Part shown: positions 1-8,168 of the stretch, one piece after another | How the letters are laid out: each line of letters opens with the position of its first letter | Numbering within the stretch: position 1 is the stretch's first letter | Program-made: the position numbers and the translations under genes | Notes under the pieces: model-generated | Databases searched by the model: none | The model's input: only the letters and a program-made list of their open reading frames with translations | What the model was told of the DNA's origin: nothing | Assembly (NCBI RefSeq): GCF_029909975.1 | Contig: NZ_CP094516.1 | Location: forward strand, 6,138,001 to 6,202,000 | DNA from: Bradyrhizobium sp. ISRA430 | GTDB taxonomy: Bacteria > Pseudomonadota > Alphaproteobacteria > Rhizobiales > Xanthobacteraceae | Direction of reading: 5' to 3' | Length of the DNA: 64,000 nt

Positions 1-372
1 ATCGAGCAAAACCTGTTCGCGCCTGATGGCGCCGACGGACAGGGCCCGTTCACACTGCATATCGGCATCACAGGCAACCGGCTGATGTTCGACATCCGCC
101 GCGAGGACGGCACGCCGGTGGTCGCGCATCTTTTGTCGCTGACGCCGTTCCGCCGGATCGTGAAGGACTATTTCATGATCTGCGACAGCTACTACCAGGC
201 GATCCGCACGGCGACGCCGGACAAGATCGAGGCCATCGACATGGGCCGCCGCGGCATCCATGACGAGGGCTCGCGCACGCTCCAGGAGCGGCTGAAGGGC
301 AAGGTGCGGGTCGACTTCGAGACCTCGCGCCGCCTGTTCACGCTCATCACCGTCCTGCACTGGAAAGGATAA
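1..372 (+). CDS. UPF0262 family protein (3' part)
   Basis: The reading frame is open from the first base, so the gene starts upstream and 123 C-terminal codons are visible. The sequence has the conserved body of the alphaproteobacterial UPF0262 family, including the segments [19 protein letters not shown] and [10 protein letters not shown]. The family is usually a little over 150 residues, so about a quarter is missing. No biochemical role is established. It lies 6 bp before the phosphatase gene and probably shares its transcript. Confidence 0.85.
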   Translation: MEQNLFAPDGADGQGPFTLHIGITGNRLMFDIRREDGTPVVAHLLSLTPFRRIVKDYFMICDSYYQAIRTATPDKIEAIDMGRRGIHDEGSRTLQERLKGKVRVDFETSRRLFTLITVLHWKG

Positions 373-378
373 ACGCGG

Positions 379-846
379 ATGGCTGCGCCCGCACGCGCAC
401 GCGATCCGCAGTCGGTGCTGTTCGCCTGCGCGCTGAACAGCGTGCGCTCGCCGATGGCCGAGAGCCTGCTTAGGCACATGTTTCCGCAAGGCCTCTACGT
501 CAAATCCGCCGGCGCCAGGAAGGGCGAACTCGATCCGTTCGCCGTCACCGTGATGGCCGAGCTGGGGCAGGACATCTCCACCCACAAGCCGATGACTTTC
601 GAGGAGCTGGAGGATTGGGAGGGGTTGAACTTTGACCTCATCATCACGCTCTCGCCCGAGGCGCACCACAAGGCGCTGGAGCTGACGCGGACGCTCGCCG
701 CCGATGTCGAATACTGGCCGACGCAGGATCCGACCGGCGCCGAAGGCAGTCGCGACCAGAAGCTCGCCGCCTATCGCGACGTCTGCGACCAGCTCCTGCT
801 GCGCATCCGCCGCCGCTTTGCCAAGGTGGGGGCGGCGAGCGGGTAA
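379..846 (+). CDS. Low-molecular-weight phosphotyrosine phosphatase / arsenate-reductase-like protein
   Basis: This 155-residue protein starts with a beta strand leading into CALNSVRS (Cys17, Arg23, Ser24), the C-x5-R-S phosphate-binding loop of the LMW phosphatase superfamily. A later QDPTG segment supplies the expected general-acid Asp. The family covers protein-tyrosine phosphatases and thioredoxin-linked arsenate reductases, and the substrate cannot be decided here. It sits between UPF0262 and maf, a typical alphaproteobacterial housekeeping setting, and has no ars genes nearby, so a phosphatase role seems likelier than arsenate detoxification. Confidence 0.85.
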   Translation: MAAPARARDPQSVLFACALNSVRSPMAESLLRHMFPQGLYVKSAGARKGELDPFAVTVMAELGQDISTHKPMTFEELEDWEGLNFDLIITLSPEAHHKALELTRTLAADVEYWPTQDPTGAEGSRDQKLAAYRDVCDQLLLRIRRRFAKVGAASG

Positions 847-1031
847 CTCTCGCCCCTGGATGCGCCGGGTCCGCGACAGACACCGCCGTAACACCCCCGT
901 CACAGACCGCAGGCACACGCATCCTGGCAGCCTCGAATCAGTAAAGTCCGGGTTCCCGGGTTGTGAAATCAGCCCCCTTCCGATAGGTTCCGCGCGCAAT
1001 TCACCCTGCTTCGTCCCCTCAAAATCACCTG

Positions 1032-1661
1032 ATGCTTGGCCGCCCCAAATTCGTTCTTGCCTCCGGTTCGCCGCGCCGCCTGTCGCTGCTCAACCAGGCC
1101 GGCATTGAGCCGGACGCGCTCAGGCCCGCCGACGTCGACGAGACGCCGAGGCGGGGCGAGCTGCCGCGCGCCTGCGCCAACCGCCTCGCGCGGGCGAAGG
1201 CCGACGCGGCGCTGAAGTCGGTGCAGCTCGACGATGAGCTGCGCGGCGCCTTCATCCTTTCCGCCGACACGGTGGTGGCGGTCGGCCGCCGCATCCTGCC
1301 CAAGGCCAACCTGGTGGATGAAGCCGCGCAGTGCCTGCGCCTCCTCTCGGGCCGCAACCACCGCGTCTACACCGCGATCACGCTGGTGACGCCGCGCGAG
1401 GCCTTCCGCCAGCGCCTGGTCGAGACCCGCGTCCGCTTCAAGCGCCTGTCGGAGGACGACATCCAGGCCTATATCGGCTCCGGCGAATGGCGCGGCAAAG
1501 CCGGCGGCTACGCCGTGCAGGGCATCGCTGGCTCCTTCGTGGTGAAGATGGTCGGCTCCTATACCAACGTTGTCGGCCTGCCGCTCTACGAGACCACGGC
1601 GCTGCTCGGCGGCGAAGGTTTTCCGATCCGCTTCGGCTGGCTCAACGCCGCCGGCATGTGA
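1032..1661 (+). CDS. maf: Maf family nucleoside triphosphate pyrophosphatase
   Basis: This 209-residue protein has the Maf signature ASGSPRR (residues 10-16) that binds the nucleotide phosphates, SADT with metal-ligand Asp79, and the [14 protein letters not shown] segment near residues 151-164. Maf proteins hydrolyse non-canonical or methylated nucleoside triphosphates and act as a septum or housecleaning factor. The ATG at 1032 gives the standard N-terminus. The 185-bp gap before it is not coding and does not hold infA. yacG follows on the same strand. Confidence 0.93.
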   Translation: MLGRPKFVLASGSPRRLSLLNQAGIEPDALRPADVDETPRRGELPRACANRLARAKADAALKSVQLDDELRGAFILSADTVVAVGRRILPKANLVDEAAQCLRLLSGRNHRVYTAITLVTPREAFRQRLVETRVRFKRLSEDDIQAYIGSGEWRGKAGGYAVQGIAGSFVVKMVGSYTNVVGLPLYETTALLGGEGFPIRFGWLNAAGM

Positions 1662-1814
1662 GCGCGACGGCGGCGCCGGCCGCGCCGACAAAAATCTCGA
1701 AAACAACCCCATGCAAAGTAGAATCGCCCCTACGGGATACGTGCGCGTGCGCCGGAGGAACCCGTTTGCCGACAGGCGCTTGAACTCCCTCACCTTGTGG
1801 AAGTTGCCGCGACC

Positions 1815-1994
1815 ATGAACGACCACGTCAAAAACCCCGCCCCGCAGCGAAAATGCCCGATCTGCGGCAAGCCCGCCGAGCATGCGACCCGCCCGTTCTG
1901 CTCCTCGCGCTGCCGCGACGTCGACCTGAACCGCTGGCTGAAGGGCGCCTACGTCATCCCCGGCCGTGACGACGAGGAAGACGACGTCGAATAG
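1815..1994 (+). CDS. yacG: DNA gyrase inhibitor YacG
   Basis: This small zinc-binding protein of 59 residues has ligands Cys14, Cys17, Cys29 and Cys33 (CPICG and CSSRC), then a [16 protein letters not shown] segment and an acidic tail, all typical of YacG. In E. coli YacG binds GyrB and inhibits gyrase. I chose ATG 1815 because a GGAAG sequence lies about 11 bp upstream. An in-frame GTG at 1797 would add six residues but has no visible ribosome-binding site. Confidence 0.92.
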   Translation: MNDHVKNPAPQRKCPICGKPAEHATRPFCSSRCRDVDLNRWLKGAYVIPGRDDEEDDVE

Positions 1995-2181
1995 ATGAAT
2001 ATTATCAAGTATTTATATAGATAGAGCGTCGCGCCCGGCTGCTGCATCCCGGCCCAGTCCCACCTTGTGCACAGCCGGGCCGCCCCCCCGCGACGCCTTC
2101 AGGCGAAGCCGGGTGGACAGGCCGCTCCGAGCCCACTATAAACCGCCCGCTCGATGGGCCTTGGCCCCTCTCTTGGAGCAC

Positions 2182-2257
2182 GCCCAGGTAGCTCAGTTGG
2201 TAGAGCATGCGACTGAAAATCGCAGTGTCGGTGGTTCGATTCCGCCCCTGGGCACCA
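2182..2257 (+). tRNA. tRNA-Phe (GAA anticodon), CCA encoded
   Basis: A 76-nt cloverleaf. The acceptor stem GCCCAGG pairs with CCTGGGC and is followed by encoded A-CCA. The D arm contains AGCTCAGTTGGTAGAGC, the anticodon stem TGCGA/TCGCA encloses loop CTGAAAA with anticodon GAA at 2215-2217, and the T loop is TTCGATT. The final 12 nt (2246-2257) recur at 8149-8160 and 22040-22051, so this tRNA looks like an integration target. Confidence 0.97.
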
Positions 2258-2265
2258 AAGCTACG

Positions 2266-2305
2266 CTTTTCCGCGCCCGAGCACGATCCTGTACGCCGCG
2301 AGCGA
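2266..2305. repeat. Left-end-like repeat L1 downstream of tRNA-Phe
   Basis: The sequence starting CTTTTCCGCGCCC after the tRNA is related to L2 (from 8169) and L3 (from 17836). A 17-nt stretch, GAGCACGATCCTGTACG at 2279-2295, is identical to 17847-17863 in L3. I read these as related element ends. No gene is present here, and the region up to 2384 has no other feature. Confidence 0.6.
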
Positions 2306-2384
2306 TTGCACGAACGAAGCTGTTCTCCTGTTGGCGGAGAAACGACCCGTTCAGAACAACAAATGATCTGCTCCACCCAAGCGA

Positions 2385-3506
2385 TCAGGTCGAGACGACC
2401 CCAGCCAGACGTGTGACCACATCATCGATCTCGTCCGATTTGGTGGTCCTTCCTAAGCTGAAGCGGATCGCTCCCATGCCGATCCTCTCCGGCACGCCCA
2501 TCGCGGCAAGGACGGGCGAGAGCTCGATCCGTCCCGAGTGGCACGCCGAACCAGTCGATGCCGCGACGTCGCTGAGTTGTCCCAGGATATCCGAACCGAT
2601 CTTGCGGACAAATGATACGTTGAGGGTGTTGGGCAAACGATGTGTCGCGTGGCCATTGAGCACGACGTGATCGCCGAAACGATCTTGCAGTGCATGCCAG
2701 AATCTATCACGCAGAGCCCGGACGCGTTCCATGGGAGCGAGGTCCTGCCCTAATGCGGATGCTGCTCCGAGCCCAGCAGCGAGCAATGCGCTCTCCGTCC
2801 CGGCACGGCGGCCCAGCTCATGACCAGCGCCGTGAATCAACGGCTCCAATTCGAGGCCGCCGCGCACGTAGAGTGCACCGACGCCTTTCGGCGCATAGAG
2901 CTTGTGACCAGCGATCGACAACAGGTCGACGCCGAGTTCGTCGACCTTGGTCGAGATCTTGCCGACTGACTGCGCCGCGTCGGTATGAAAACGGATGCCG
3001 TGCTCCCGCGCGATCTCGCTGATCTCCCGGATCGGCTGGATGGTGCCGACCTCGTTGTTGGCATGCATGATGCTGATGAGGGTCGTCTGCGGAGTGATCG
3101 CGCGACGGACGTCCTCCGGATCGACGCGGCCTGTTCGGTCCACCGGGACATGAGTAATCAAGGCGCCGAACCGCTCGAGAAATCGGCAGGGAGCAAGAAC
3201 AGCCGGATGCTCGATTGCCGACGTGATGATGTGCGCCCCTTGGCGGTTCGGCGCGAAGAACGTGCCTTTGATCGCCAGATTGTTTGCTTCGCTGCCGCCG
3301 CTGGTGAACACGATCTCGTCGGGCGCGGCGCCGATCAGCGCGGCGACTTGAACGCGGGCGCGCTCCAGGGCGGCCTTGGTCGGCGTGCTCGCCCAGTGGC
3401 CGCTGGAGGGATTGCCGAAAGCCTCCTTCAGGAAGCGTTGCATCGCCGCCGCGACCGCTGGATCGATTGGCGTGCTCGCGTTGTAGTCGAGATAAATCGG
3501 CGGCAA
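2385..3506 (-). CDS. Cysteine desulfurase, NifS/IscS-type class V aminotransferase
   Basis: This 373-residue PLP enzyme removes sulfur from L-cysteine to form an enzyme persulfide. Visible residues are the SIEH-like His100, HTDAAQ with PLP-contact Asp176, the PLP lysine in AGHKLYAPKG (Lys202) and the persulfide-bearing Cys322 in STGSACHSG. No IscU, SufE or nif partner is adjacent. It is the last gene of an operon with DsrE, SHOCT, MFS and persulfide-dioxygenase-like genes, only 18 bp after the DsrE gene. This suggests a role in handling persulfide sulfur rather than bulk Fe-S assembly. The latter point is inference. Confidence 0.9.
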   Translation of the reverse strand: MPPIYLDYNASTPIDPAVAAAMQRFLKEAFGNPSSGHWASTPTKAALERARVQVAALIGAAPDEIVFTSGGSEANNLAIKGTFFAPNRQGAHIITSAIEHPAVLAPCRFLERFGALITHVPVDRTGRVDPEDVRRAITPQTTLISIMHANNEVGTIQPIREISEIAREHGIRFHTDAAQSVGKISTKVDELGVDLLSIAGHKLYAPKGVGALYVRGGLELEPLIHGAGHELGRRAGTESALLAAGLGAASALGQDLAPMERVRALRDRFWHALQDRFGDHVVLNGHATHRLPNTLNVSFVRKIGSDILGQLSDVAASTGSACHSGRIELSPVLAAMGVPERIGMGAIRFSLGRTTKSDEIDDVVTRLAGVVST

Positions 3507-3524
3507 TGCCAGCTCCTCGGTGGT

Positions 3525-3875
3525 TCAAAATACCAGTACCTTCTCGGCGGAAGCGGTAAGGGTCGCGAGTTCGGCCATGGTGCTGCGTCTCGCGCCATTG
3601 ATCATCTCGGCATCAGTGAGCCCGCGGGCGTCCATGCAGGTGCCGCAAAGCAGGACTTGCCCTTTGCCCGCGAGAACGCCCTTCAGCATGCGCTCCACGT
3701 TGTAGTAGCCGTCTGGCGTCTTCTGGCCCAACTTCGCGGCCACTACCGCGTCAGCCATCAAGAAGACCGTCACCGTGATCGCAGGATCGCTCTTTGCGAG
3801 AGCGAGGGAGAGGCGCAAGGCGTTGTAGGTCCGCTCGGTGCCGTAGGGCGGATCGTTCAGTATCAGCAGAATCAC
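3525..3875 (-). CDS. DsrE/YchN family sulfur-relay protein
   Basis: This 116-residue small alpha/beta protein opens with the strand MILLILNDPPYG and carries Cys77 and Cys80 in LLCGTCMDARG, the position of the sulfur-carrier cysteine in DsrE/YchN proteins. Such proteins accept and pass persulfide sulfur. It lies directly upstream of the cysteine desulfurase, so it may be a sulfur acceptor or donor for it. The family is certain. The partner is inferred from spacing. Confidence 0.85.
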   Translation of the reverse strand: MILLILNDPPYGTERTYNALRLSLALAKSDPAITVTVFLMADAVVAAKLGQKTPDGYYNVERMLKGVLAGKGQVLLCGTCMDARGLTDAEMINGARRSTMAELATLTASAEKVLVF

Positions 3876-3917
3876 GTTCCCTCCTCCGACTAAGCGAGCT
3901 CGAGGCGGCGCGCCGAG

Positions 3918-4280
3918 TTATTCGCCGAGGACGCGTCGCCGGTCCTCGAATTCCGTCTTGTCGATCTCGCCACGCGCAAAGCGCTCCTTGAGAATATCGA
4001 GCGGCGTGCGGGCAGGCGGCAATTGGTTTGGCGGATATGTCCCTGGCCACGGGCCGCCCAGCCAGCGAGCAAGTACAACCGCGAGGGCAACAAGGAGCCC
4101 GAGAAAGAGGATCATGAACAACGGACCGAAGATCATGGCGTACCAGCCTCCGCCCCAGCCCATCATGTGTGGACCCCAACCATAGTAACGTTCGGCATCT
4201 GACGGTCCCTGAACCTGCGCCCACACTGCCCCCGGTAGGAGACAGAGAGCAGCGACCGTTTGGACCAAGACTTTCTTCAT
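3918..4280 (-). CDS. Small membrane protein with C-terminal SHOCT domain
   Basis: I chose the ATG at 4280, which gives 120 residues beginning with a signal-like MKKVLVQTVAALCLLPGAVWA and has a GGAGC upstream. A glycine/tryptophan/methionine-rich stretch (YYGWGPHMMGWGGG) is followed by one hydrophobic helix and a C-terminal SHOCT motif with PLDILKERFARGEIDKTEFE. SHOCT modules are short oligomerisation tails of unknown function. The gene lies within the persulfide operon, 31 bp after the MFS gene. Confidence 0.75.
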   Translation of the reverse strand: MKKVLVQTVAALCLLPGAVWAQVQGPSDAERYYGWGPHMMGWGGGWYAMIFGPLFMILFLGLLVALAVVLARWLGGPWPGTYPPNQLPPARTPLDILKERFARGEIDKTEFEDRRRVLGE

Positions 4281-4311
4281 GGGCTTGCTCCAGCATTGAA
4301 GAACCCAAACT

Positions 4312-5604
4312 CTACTCCGCCGGTCGGCCCGCGTTTTGCGCCAGGTCAACCGAGCCAGCCGCACGTTCGCGCATCAAGACAGCCACGGCGGCGCCGGAGA
4401 TGAACGTCAGGGCGGCGATCGAAACGATCGCTGCTGCAAGTCCAAATCTGTCCGCGATAATGCCCGCCGACAGCGCCCCGATCGCGTAGCCGAGATCGCG
4501 CCAGAAGCGGTAGACGCTGAGCGAGCGCGCCCGCCAGCTCGGATGCGAGGCATCGGACACCGCGGCGATCAGGCTCGGATACACCATGGCCGTACCGACA
4601 CCGAGCAGCAGGCTGCCGACCAGCCACCACTCGAAGTGACTGGTCGCGGCCGTCAGGAACAGGCCGGCGGCCTGAATCCACATGCCGGCTGCGATCAGGC
4701 CCTTGCGGCCCCAGCGGTCGGACAGAGGACCCGTGGCGACCTGCAGGATGCCCCAGACTGCCGGGTAGACCGCCTTCAGGACCCCGATGCGTTCGACCGA
4801 AAGACCAAAGGACACGAAGAACAGCGGGAAGATGCCCCAGCTCATGCCGTCGTTGAGGTTGTTGACGAGGCCGGCCTGGGACGCCGCGAACAGGTTGCGA
4901 TCCCTGAAGGAGGTGAGGAGGAATATCTCCTTGAAGCTGATTGGAGCGGCCTGCCGGGCGTGCCCCGCCGTCTCCAACCGCACATGCTCGCGCGTGTCGC
5001 GCACCAGCAGAATGGAGAGGGCCAAGCCGAGGATCGCGTAGGCAACGCCGAGGTAGATCGGCGCCGGCCGCAGCCCGTATTCCGACGCAATGTACCCGGT
5101 GAGATAGGCGGTCACGCCGACCGCGAGATAGCCGGCGAACTCGTTCAGGCCGACAGCGAGTCCGCGCGACTTCGGCCCAACCAGATCGATCTTCATGATC
5201 ACGGTCATCGACCAGGCAAAACCCTGGTTGATGCCGAGAAGCGCGTTTGCGGCAATGACCCACGTCCAGCTCGGCGCCCAAATGATCATGAACGGCACCG
5301 GCAGCCCGGCGAGCCAGCCCAGGACGAGGACACGCTTGCGCCCCCAGTTGTCGGCGAGTTGCCCGGACACCAGATTGGCGCACGCCTTCACGACGCCGAA
5401 GCTGACGATGAAGGACATGACAAACGTGGTCGTCTCGACCCTGAATTCCTCGGCACCGATCAGCGGCACGACGGTGCGCTCGATCCCGACCATGCCGCCG
5501 ACGAAAGCGTTGATGAGGACGAGTAGCGCGAATTGCGGCCAGTTCTCCTTCAGTCCCAGCCTGACCGATGTGGCCGCTTGTGACGCGGATACGGCTTCGC
5601 TCAT
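4312..5604 (-). CDS. MFS transporter of the persulfide operon
   Basis: This 430-residue integral membrane protein has about 12 hydrophobic segments. The MFS A-motif appears between helices 2 and 3 as GQLADNWGRKRVL and again in the second half as GPLSDRWGRKGLI. It starts 4 bp after the stop of the metallo-hydrolase gene, so the two are almost surely co-transcribed. Substrate is unknown. Given the sulfur genes around it, export of sulfite, thiosulfate or another sulfur species is a reasonable guess but not shown. Confidence 0.85.
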   Translation of the reverse strand: MSEAVSASQAATSVRLGLKENWPQFALLVLINAFVGGMVGIERTVVPLIGAEEFRVETTTFVMSFIVSFGVVKACANLVSGQLADNWGRKRVLVLGWLAGLPVPFMIIWAPSWTWVIAANALLGINQGFAWSMTVIMKIDLVGPKSRGLAVGLNEFAGYLAVGVTAYLTGYIASEYGLRPAPIYLGVAYAILGLALSILLVRDTREHVRLETAGHARQAAPISFKEIFLLTSFRDRNLFAASQAGLVNNLNDGMSWGIFPLFFVSFGLSVERIGVLKAVYPAVWGILQVATGPLSDRWGRKGLIAAGMWIQAAGLFLTAATSHFEWWLVGSLLLGVGTAMVYPSLIAAVSDASHPSWRARSLSVYRFWRDLGYAIGALSAGIIADRFGLAAAIVSIAALTFISGAAVAVLMRERAAGSVDLAQNAGRPAE

Positions 5605-5608
5605 GGCG

Positions 5609-6349
5609 TCAGGCCGCAGCAGCAGTGACGCCTGAATTGGCGGCTCTGATCTTCGCGGCCTCCGGCGGGGCCGGTGGAATCTCGGCGACCATGAACCGGA
5701 CGAATTCGGCCTCGTCCGCGATCACTAAGGCCTGGTTGTGCCGCTTCTCGAAGCCGATCGTGGACCACGGCTTGCCGCTCAGCCGACGGCCGCAAACCGA
5801 ACCCGCATAGGCGCCGGGCAGTACCTCGACGTAATCAGGCAAGCCCTTCAGCTTGCGCACGCTGCGGAACAGTTGCTTGGCGCCTTCTTCGGCGCTGGCG
5901 GCGAGCTCGGTACGGCCGAGATCGCCGACCATCAGAGTGTGGCCGGTCAGGACGAACCAGGGCTCGTTCGCGCGCGTCCGGTCGGTCACAAGAATGCAGA
6001 TGTGCTCGGGTGTGTGACCCGGCGTGTGGAGAACGGTCGCCGTGACGTTGCCAAGCGTAAGGACGTCGCCGTCGCCAACCCCCTTGAACGGAAACAACAC
6101 ACCCGCGTTCGATGAGAGCACGTAGGACGCCCCCGCTGCGTCCGCGAGAGCCCGTCCCGCCGAGAGGTGGTCGGCATGAACATGCGTGTCGATGACGAAG
6201 TGAATGCGCATGCCGGCATTGTCGGCGGCTTGCAGATAGGGCTGGATGTCGCCGACAGGGTCGACGACCGCGCCGGCCGCCTTGCCGCCGCAGCCGAAGA
6301 GGTAGGAAATGCCGATGGGCTCGCTATGCAAGAACTGGCGGAGGATCAT
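5609..6349 (-). CDS. MBL-fold hydrolase, persulfide-dioxygenase (ETHE1/Blh)-like
   Basis: This 246-residue metallo-beta-lactamase fold protein has the metal motif THVHADH (His56, His58, Asp60, His61) and TPGHTPEH with His112. The family includes ETHE1 and bacterial Blh, iron enzymes oxidising glutathione persulfide to sulfite. The TGD motif that carries the third iron ligand in ETHE1 reads TGH here (136-137), followed by an Asp in VGDLGR (Asp143), so activity should be tested rather than assumed. It is the first gene of a five-gene operon divergent from an ArsR-rhodanese regulator, the same logic as bigR/blh loci. Confidence 0.82.
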   Translation of the reverse strand: MILRQFLHSEPIGISYLFGCGGKAAGAVVDPVGDIQPYLQAADNAGMRIHFVIDTHVHADHLSAGRALADAAGASYVLSSNAGVLFPFKGVGDGDVLTLGNVTATVLHTPGHTPEHICILVTDRTRANEPWFVLTGHTLMVGDLGRTELAASAEEGAKQLFRSVRKLKGLPDYVEVLPGAYAGSVCGRRLSGKPWSTIGFEKRHNQALVIADEAEFVRFMVAEIPPAPPEAAKIRAANSGVTAAAA

Positions 6350-6388
6350 GGACTTGCACTCCTCTCAAAGAGCGGCTAGTGATATTCA

Positions 6389-6406
6389 ATCAATCTGCTG
6401 ATTGAT
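6389..6406. promoter_or_regulatory. Candidate operator for the ArsR-rhodanese regulator
   Basis: The intergenic region between the divergent hydrolase and regulator genes holds an AT-rich inverted repeat, ATCAAT-CTGCTG-ATTGAT, inside a longer AT-rich tract (6382-6412). An AT-rich palindrome in a divergent promoter is where an ArsR-family repressor would be expected to bind. It ends 16 bp before the chosen GTG start of the regulator. Confidence 0.5.
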
Positions 6407-6422
6407 ATATTCAGGAGCTGCC

Positions 6423-7091
6423 GTGTCAAGTGCCGGACCGAAACACGCGATTTATGAGAACCTCGCCGAGGTGGCGCAGGCGTTGGGCCATCCGCATCGG
6501 CTTGAATTATTGGAGCATCTCGCCCAGCGGGTGCGCAGCGTCGAGGAGCTGTCGGCCCGCGCCCATCTGACGTTCGCCAACACCTCGCGCCACCTGCAGA
6601 TCCTCAGGCGTGCACGCCTCGTCGAGACGGAGCGTCGCGGTAAACATGTTCTCTATCGCCTGGCCGGCGATACCGAAGTGGTCGCGCTGATGAAGGCGCT
6701 AGGTCGGGTCGGCGAGCGGAATGTCGCCGAGATCGGCCGCGTCGTGACCGACTACTTCCACGCCCGCGACGCGCTCGAACCGGTCTCGCGAGATGATCTG
6801 GTCGCAAGATTGCACGACGATCTGGTCACCGTGCTCGATGTCCGTCCTGATGACGAGTTCGCTCTTGGCCATCTGCCGGGCGCGCTCAACATCCCGCTTG
6901 GCGAACTGGAACGACGGCTCGGCGAACTTCCGAAGGGGCGCGAGGTGGTCGCCTACTGCCGCGGCCCCTACTGCGTCCTTTCGTTCGAAGCGGTCGCAAC
7001 GCTCCGGGCCCAAGGCTATCGCGTCCGCCGGCTCGAGGACGGCTATCCCGAATGGAAAGCCGCCGGCCTGCCGGTCGAAGCCCTCGCTTGA
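6423..7091 (+). CDS. ArsR-family regulator fused to a rhodanese domain
   Basis: The 222-residue product has an N-terminal winged helix (about 8-95, with recognition region FANTSRHLQILRRARLVE) and a C-terminal rhodanese domain (about 125-218) with CRGPYC, catalytic Cys179 and Cys184. The fusion is a known architecture for sensing reactive sulfur through cysteine persulfidation. I chose GTG 6423 because AGGAG sits 5 bp upstream. An upstream TTG at 6402 lies within the palindrome and lacks a ribosome site. It probably represses both itself and the divergent persulfide operon. Confidence 0.85.
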   Translation: MSSAGPKHAIYENLAEVAQALGHPHRLELLEHLAQRVRSVEELSARAHLTFANTSRHLQILRRARLVETERRGKHVLYRLAGDTEVVALMKALGRVGERNVAEIGRVVTDYFHARDALEPVSRDDLVARLHDDLVTVLDVRPDDEFALGHLPGALNIPLGELERRLGELPKGREVVAYCRGPYCVLSFEAVATLRAQGYRVRRLEDGYPEWKAAGLPVEALA

Positions 7092-7112
7092 GACAAGCCG
7101 ATCAGGTGCATC

Positions 7113-7946
7113 ATGGATGATAAGCCTCATCGCGCAGAAGCCGCGTGGCCGATTGTCGGCCTCAAGGACCACAACGCGCCCTCGGTCTTTCGGCCCGAAG
7201 CGCTGTTGAGGGAGGCGCGCCGGCAGAGGCAATTGCCGCTCGCCACTGTCCCGGAGCTTTGCGTCCTCGATCCGGACGGTGACGTCGTCCGTCACCTCAA
7301 GCGGACCGGCGCCGGCCGTGTCCATGAAGGCTGGGCCTGCTATCACACGGAGCTTCTTGCCTTCGATCTCGACGGCTTGGGCGAGGTTGGGATCGTCGGC
7401 TGCGCCGTGGGCGCGCCGTTCGCCGTGCTGGTCGCCGAGCAACTTTTCGCGTCCGGCTGCCGGCTGCTCGTCAGCGTCACGTCAGCCGGACAAATCACTC
7501 CGATCGGGCCGACGCCGTACTTCGTGCTCATCGACCGCGCGCTGCGCGACGAGGGGACGAGCTATCATTACCTACCGGGCTCGACCTTCGCCGAAGCACC
7601 TGACGCGTCGCTACTCACGAATGTCGAGCAGGCCGGGTGGGCTCTGCCGGGCATCACGATGCATCGGGGCGCAACGTGGACGACCGATGCCCCCTATCGC
7701 GAGACCGAGGCCGCCATCTCGCGAGCGCGGGATCTGGGCGCGCTCGCCGTCGAGATGGAGGCCGCCGCTCTCTATGCCTTCAGCGCGAAGAGCGGCAGTC
7801 CCGTCGTCTGTTTTGCGCACGTCACGAATGCGATGGCGCAGACGGAAGGCGATTTCGAGAAGGGCGAGGCCGATGGCGCGAAGGCGACGCTTGCGGTTGT
7901 CGCTGCCGCGATTCGGGGATGGTCAGCTACTCCTAGGCCAAGTTGA
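7113..7946 (+). CDS. Nucleoside phosphorylase family protein (uridine phosphorylase-like)
   Basis: This 277-residue protein resembles the PNP/UDP family. GRVHEGWACYHTE, the glycine-rich VGIVGCAVGAPFAVLVAEQL, and VEMEAAALYAFSA match the purine/uridine phosphorylase core, the last containing the Met-Glu pair that binds the ribose. It would cleave a nucleoside or a related thio-nucleoside with phosphate. It lies 21 bp after the ArsR-rhodanese gene, so it may be co-regulated. A link to methylthioadenosine-type sulfur recycling is possible but speculative. Confidence 0.75.
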   Translation: MDDKPHRAEAAWPIVGLKDHNAPSVFRPEALLREARRQRQLPLATVPELCVLDPDGDVVRHLKRTGAGRVHEGWACYHTELLAFDLDGLGEVGIVGCAVGAPFAVLVAEQLFASGCRLLVSVTSAGQITPIGPTPYFVLIDRALRDEGTSYHYLPGSTFAEAPDASLLTNVEQAGWALPGITMHRGATWTTDAPYRETEAAISRARDLGALAVEMEAAALYAFSAKSGSPVVCFAHVTNAMAQTEGDFEKGEADGAKATLAVVAAAIRGWSATPRPS

Positions 7947-7972
7947 ACCGCCAGGGGAGGGGACAAGGGGCG

Positions 7973-8148
7973 GCTTCAGCAGGCTATAAAGACGCTTTCC
8001 AGCGGGCCAGCCTGCCCCGGCGATGAGAAAAGCTCCCGCAATTGTGGGGTTTCGCGGCAGCAAAACTCCGCCACCCTCCCGGGGACTCAGGCCACCATAT
8101 TAAGGACAAACAGCAGCTTGTCTTGTCGGTGATTACGTATGTTCCCCT
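7973..8148. repeat. Right-end repeat block R1
   Basis: This non-coding block is clearly related to R2 at 21845-22039. Shared landmarks in the same order are TTCAGCAGGCTATAA versus TTCAGGCAGGCCATAA, CTTTCCAGCG versus CTTCCCAGCG, ATTGTGG followed by TTTCGCG, CCACCCT, AGGACAAACAG versus AGGACCAAACAG, and ATTACGTATG versus ATTGCGTATG, and both end in CCTCCCTGGGCACCA. The stretch 7947-8330 contains no gene that I can support. Confidence 0.7.
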
Positions 8149-8160
8149 CCCTGGGCACCA
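8149..8160 (+). other. Second copy of the tRNA-Phe 3' end (attachment-like core)
   Basis: CCCTGGGCACCA is identical to the last 12 nt of tRNA-Phe, and the match continues into the flank (AAA-CT-CGCTTTTCC with two mismatches). It ends block R1 and is followed at once by L2. No other part of a tRNA is present upstream, as expected for a distal att copy. Confidence 0.7.
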
Positions 8161-8168
8161 AAACTGCG

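Noticed and set aside
847..1031. infA expected between the phosphatase and maf genes
   Set aside because: The 185-bp gap is too short for infA (about 219 bp) and has no matching frame. Whether the gene has moved cannot be judged from this window.
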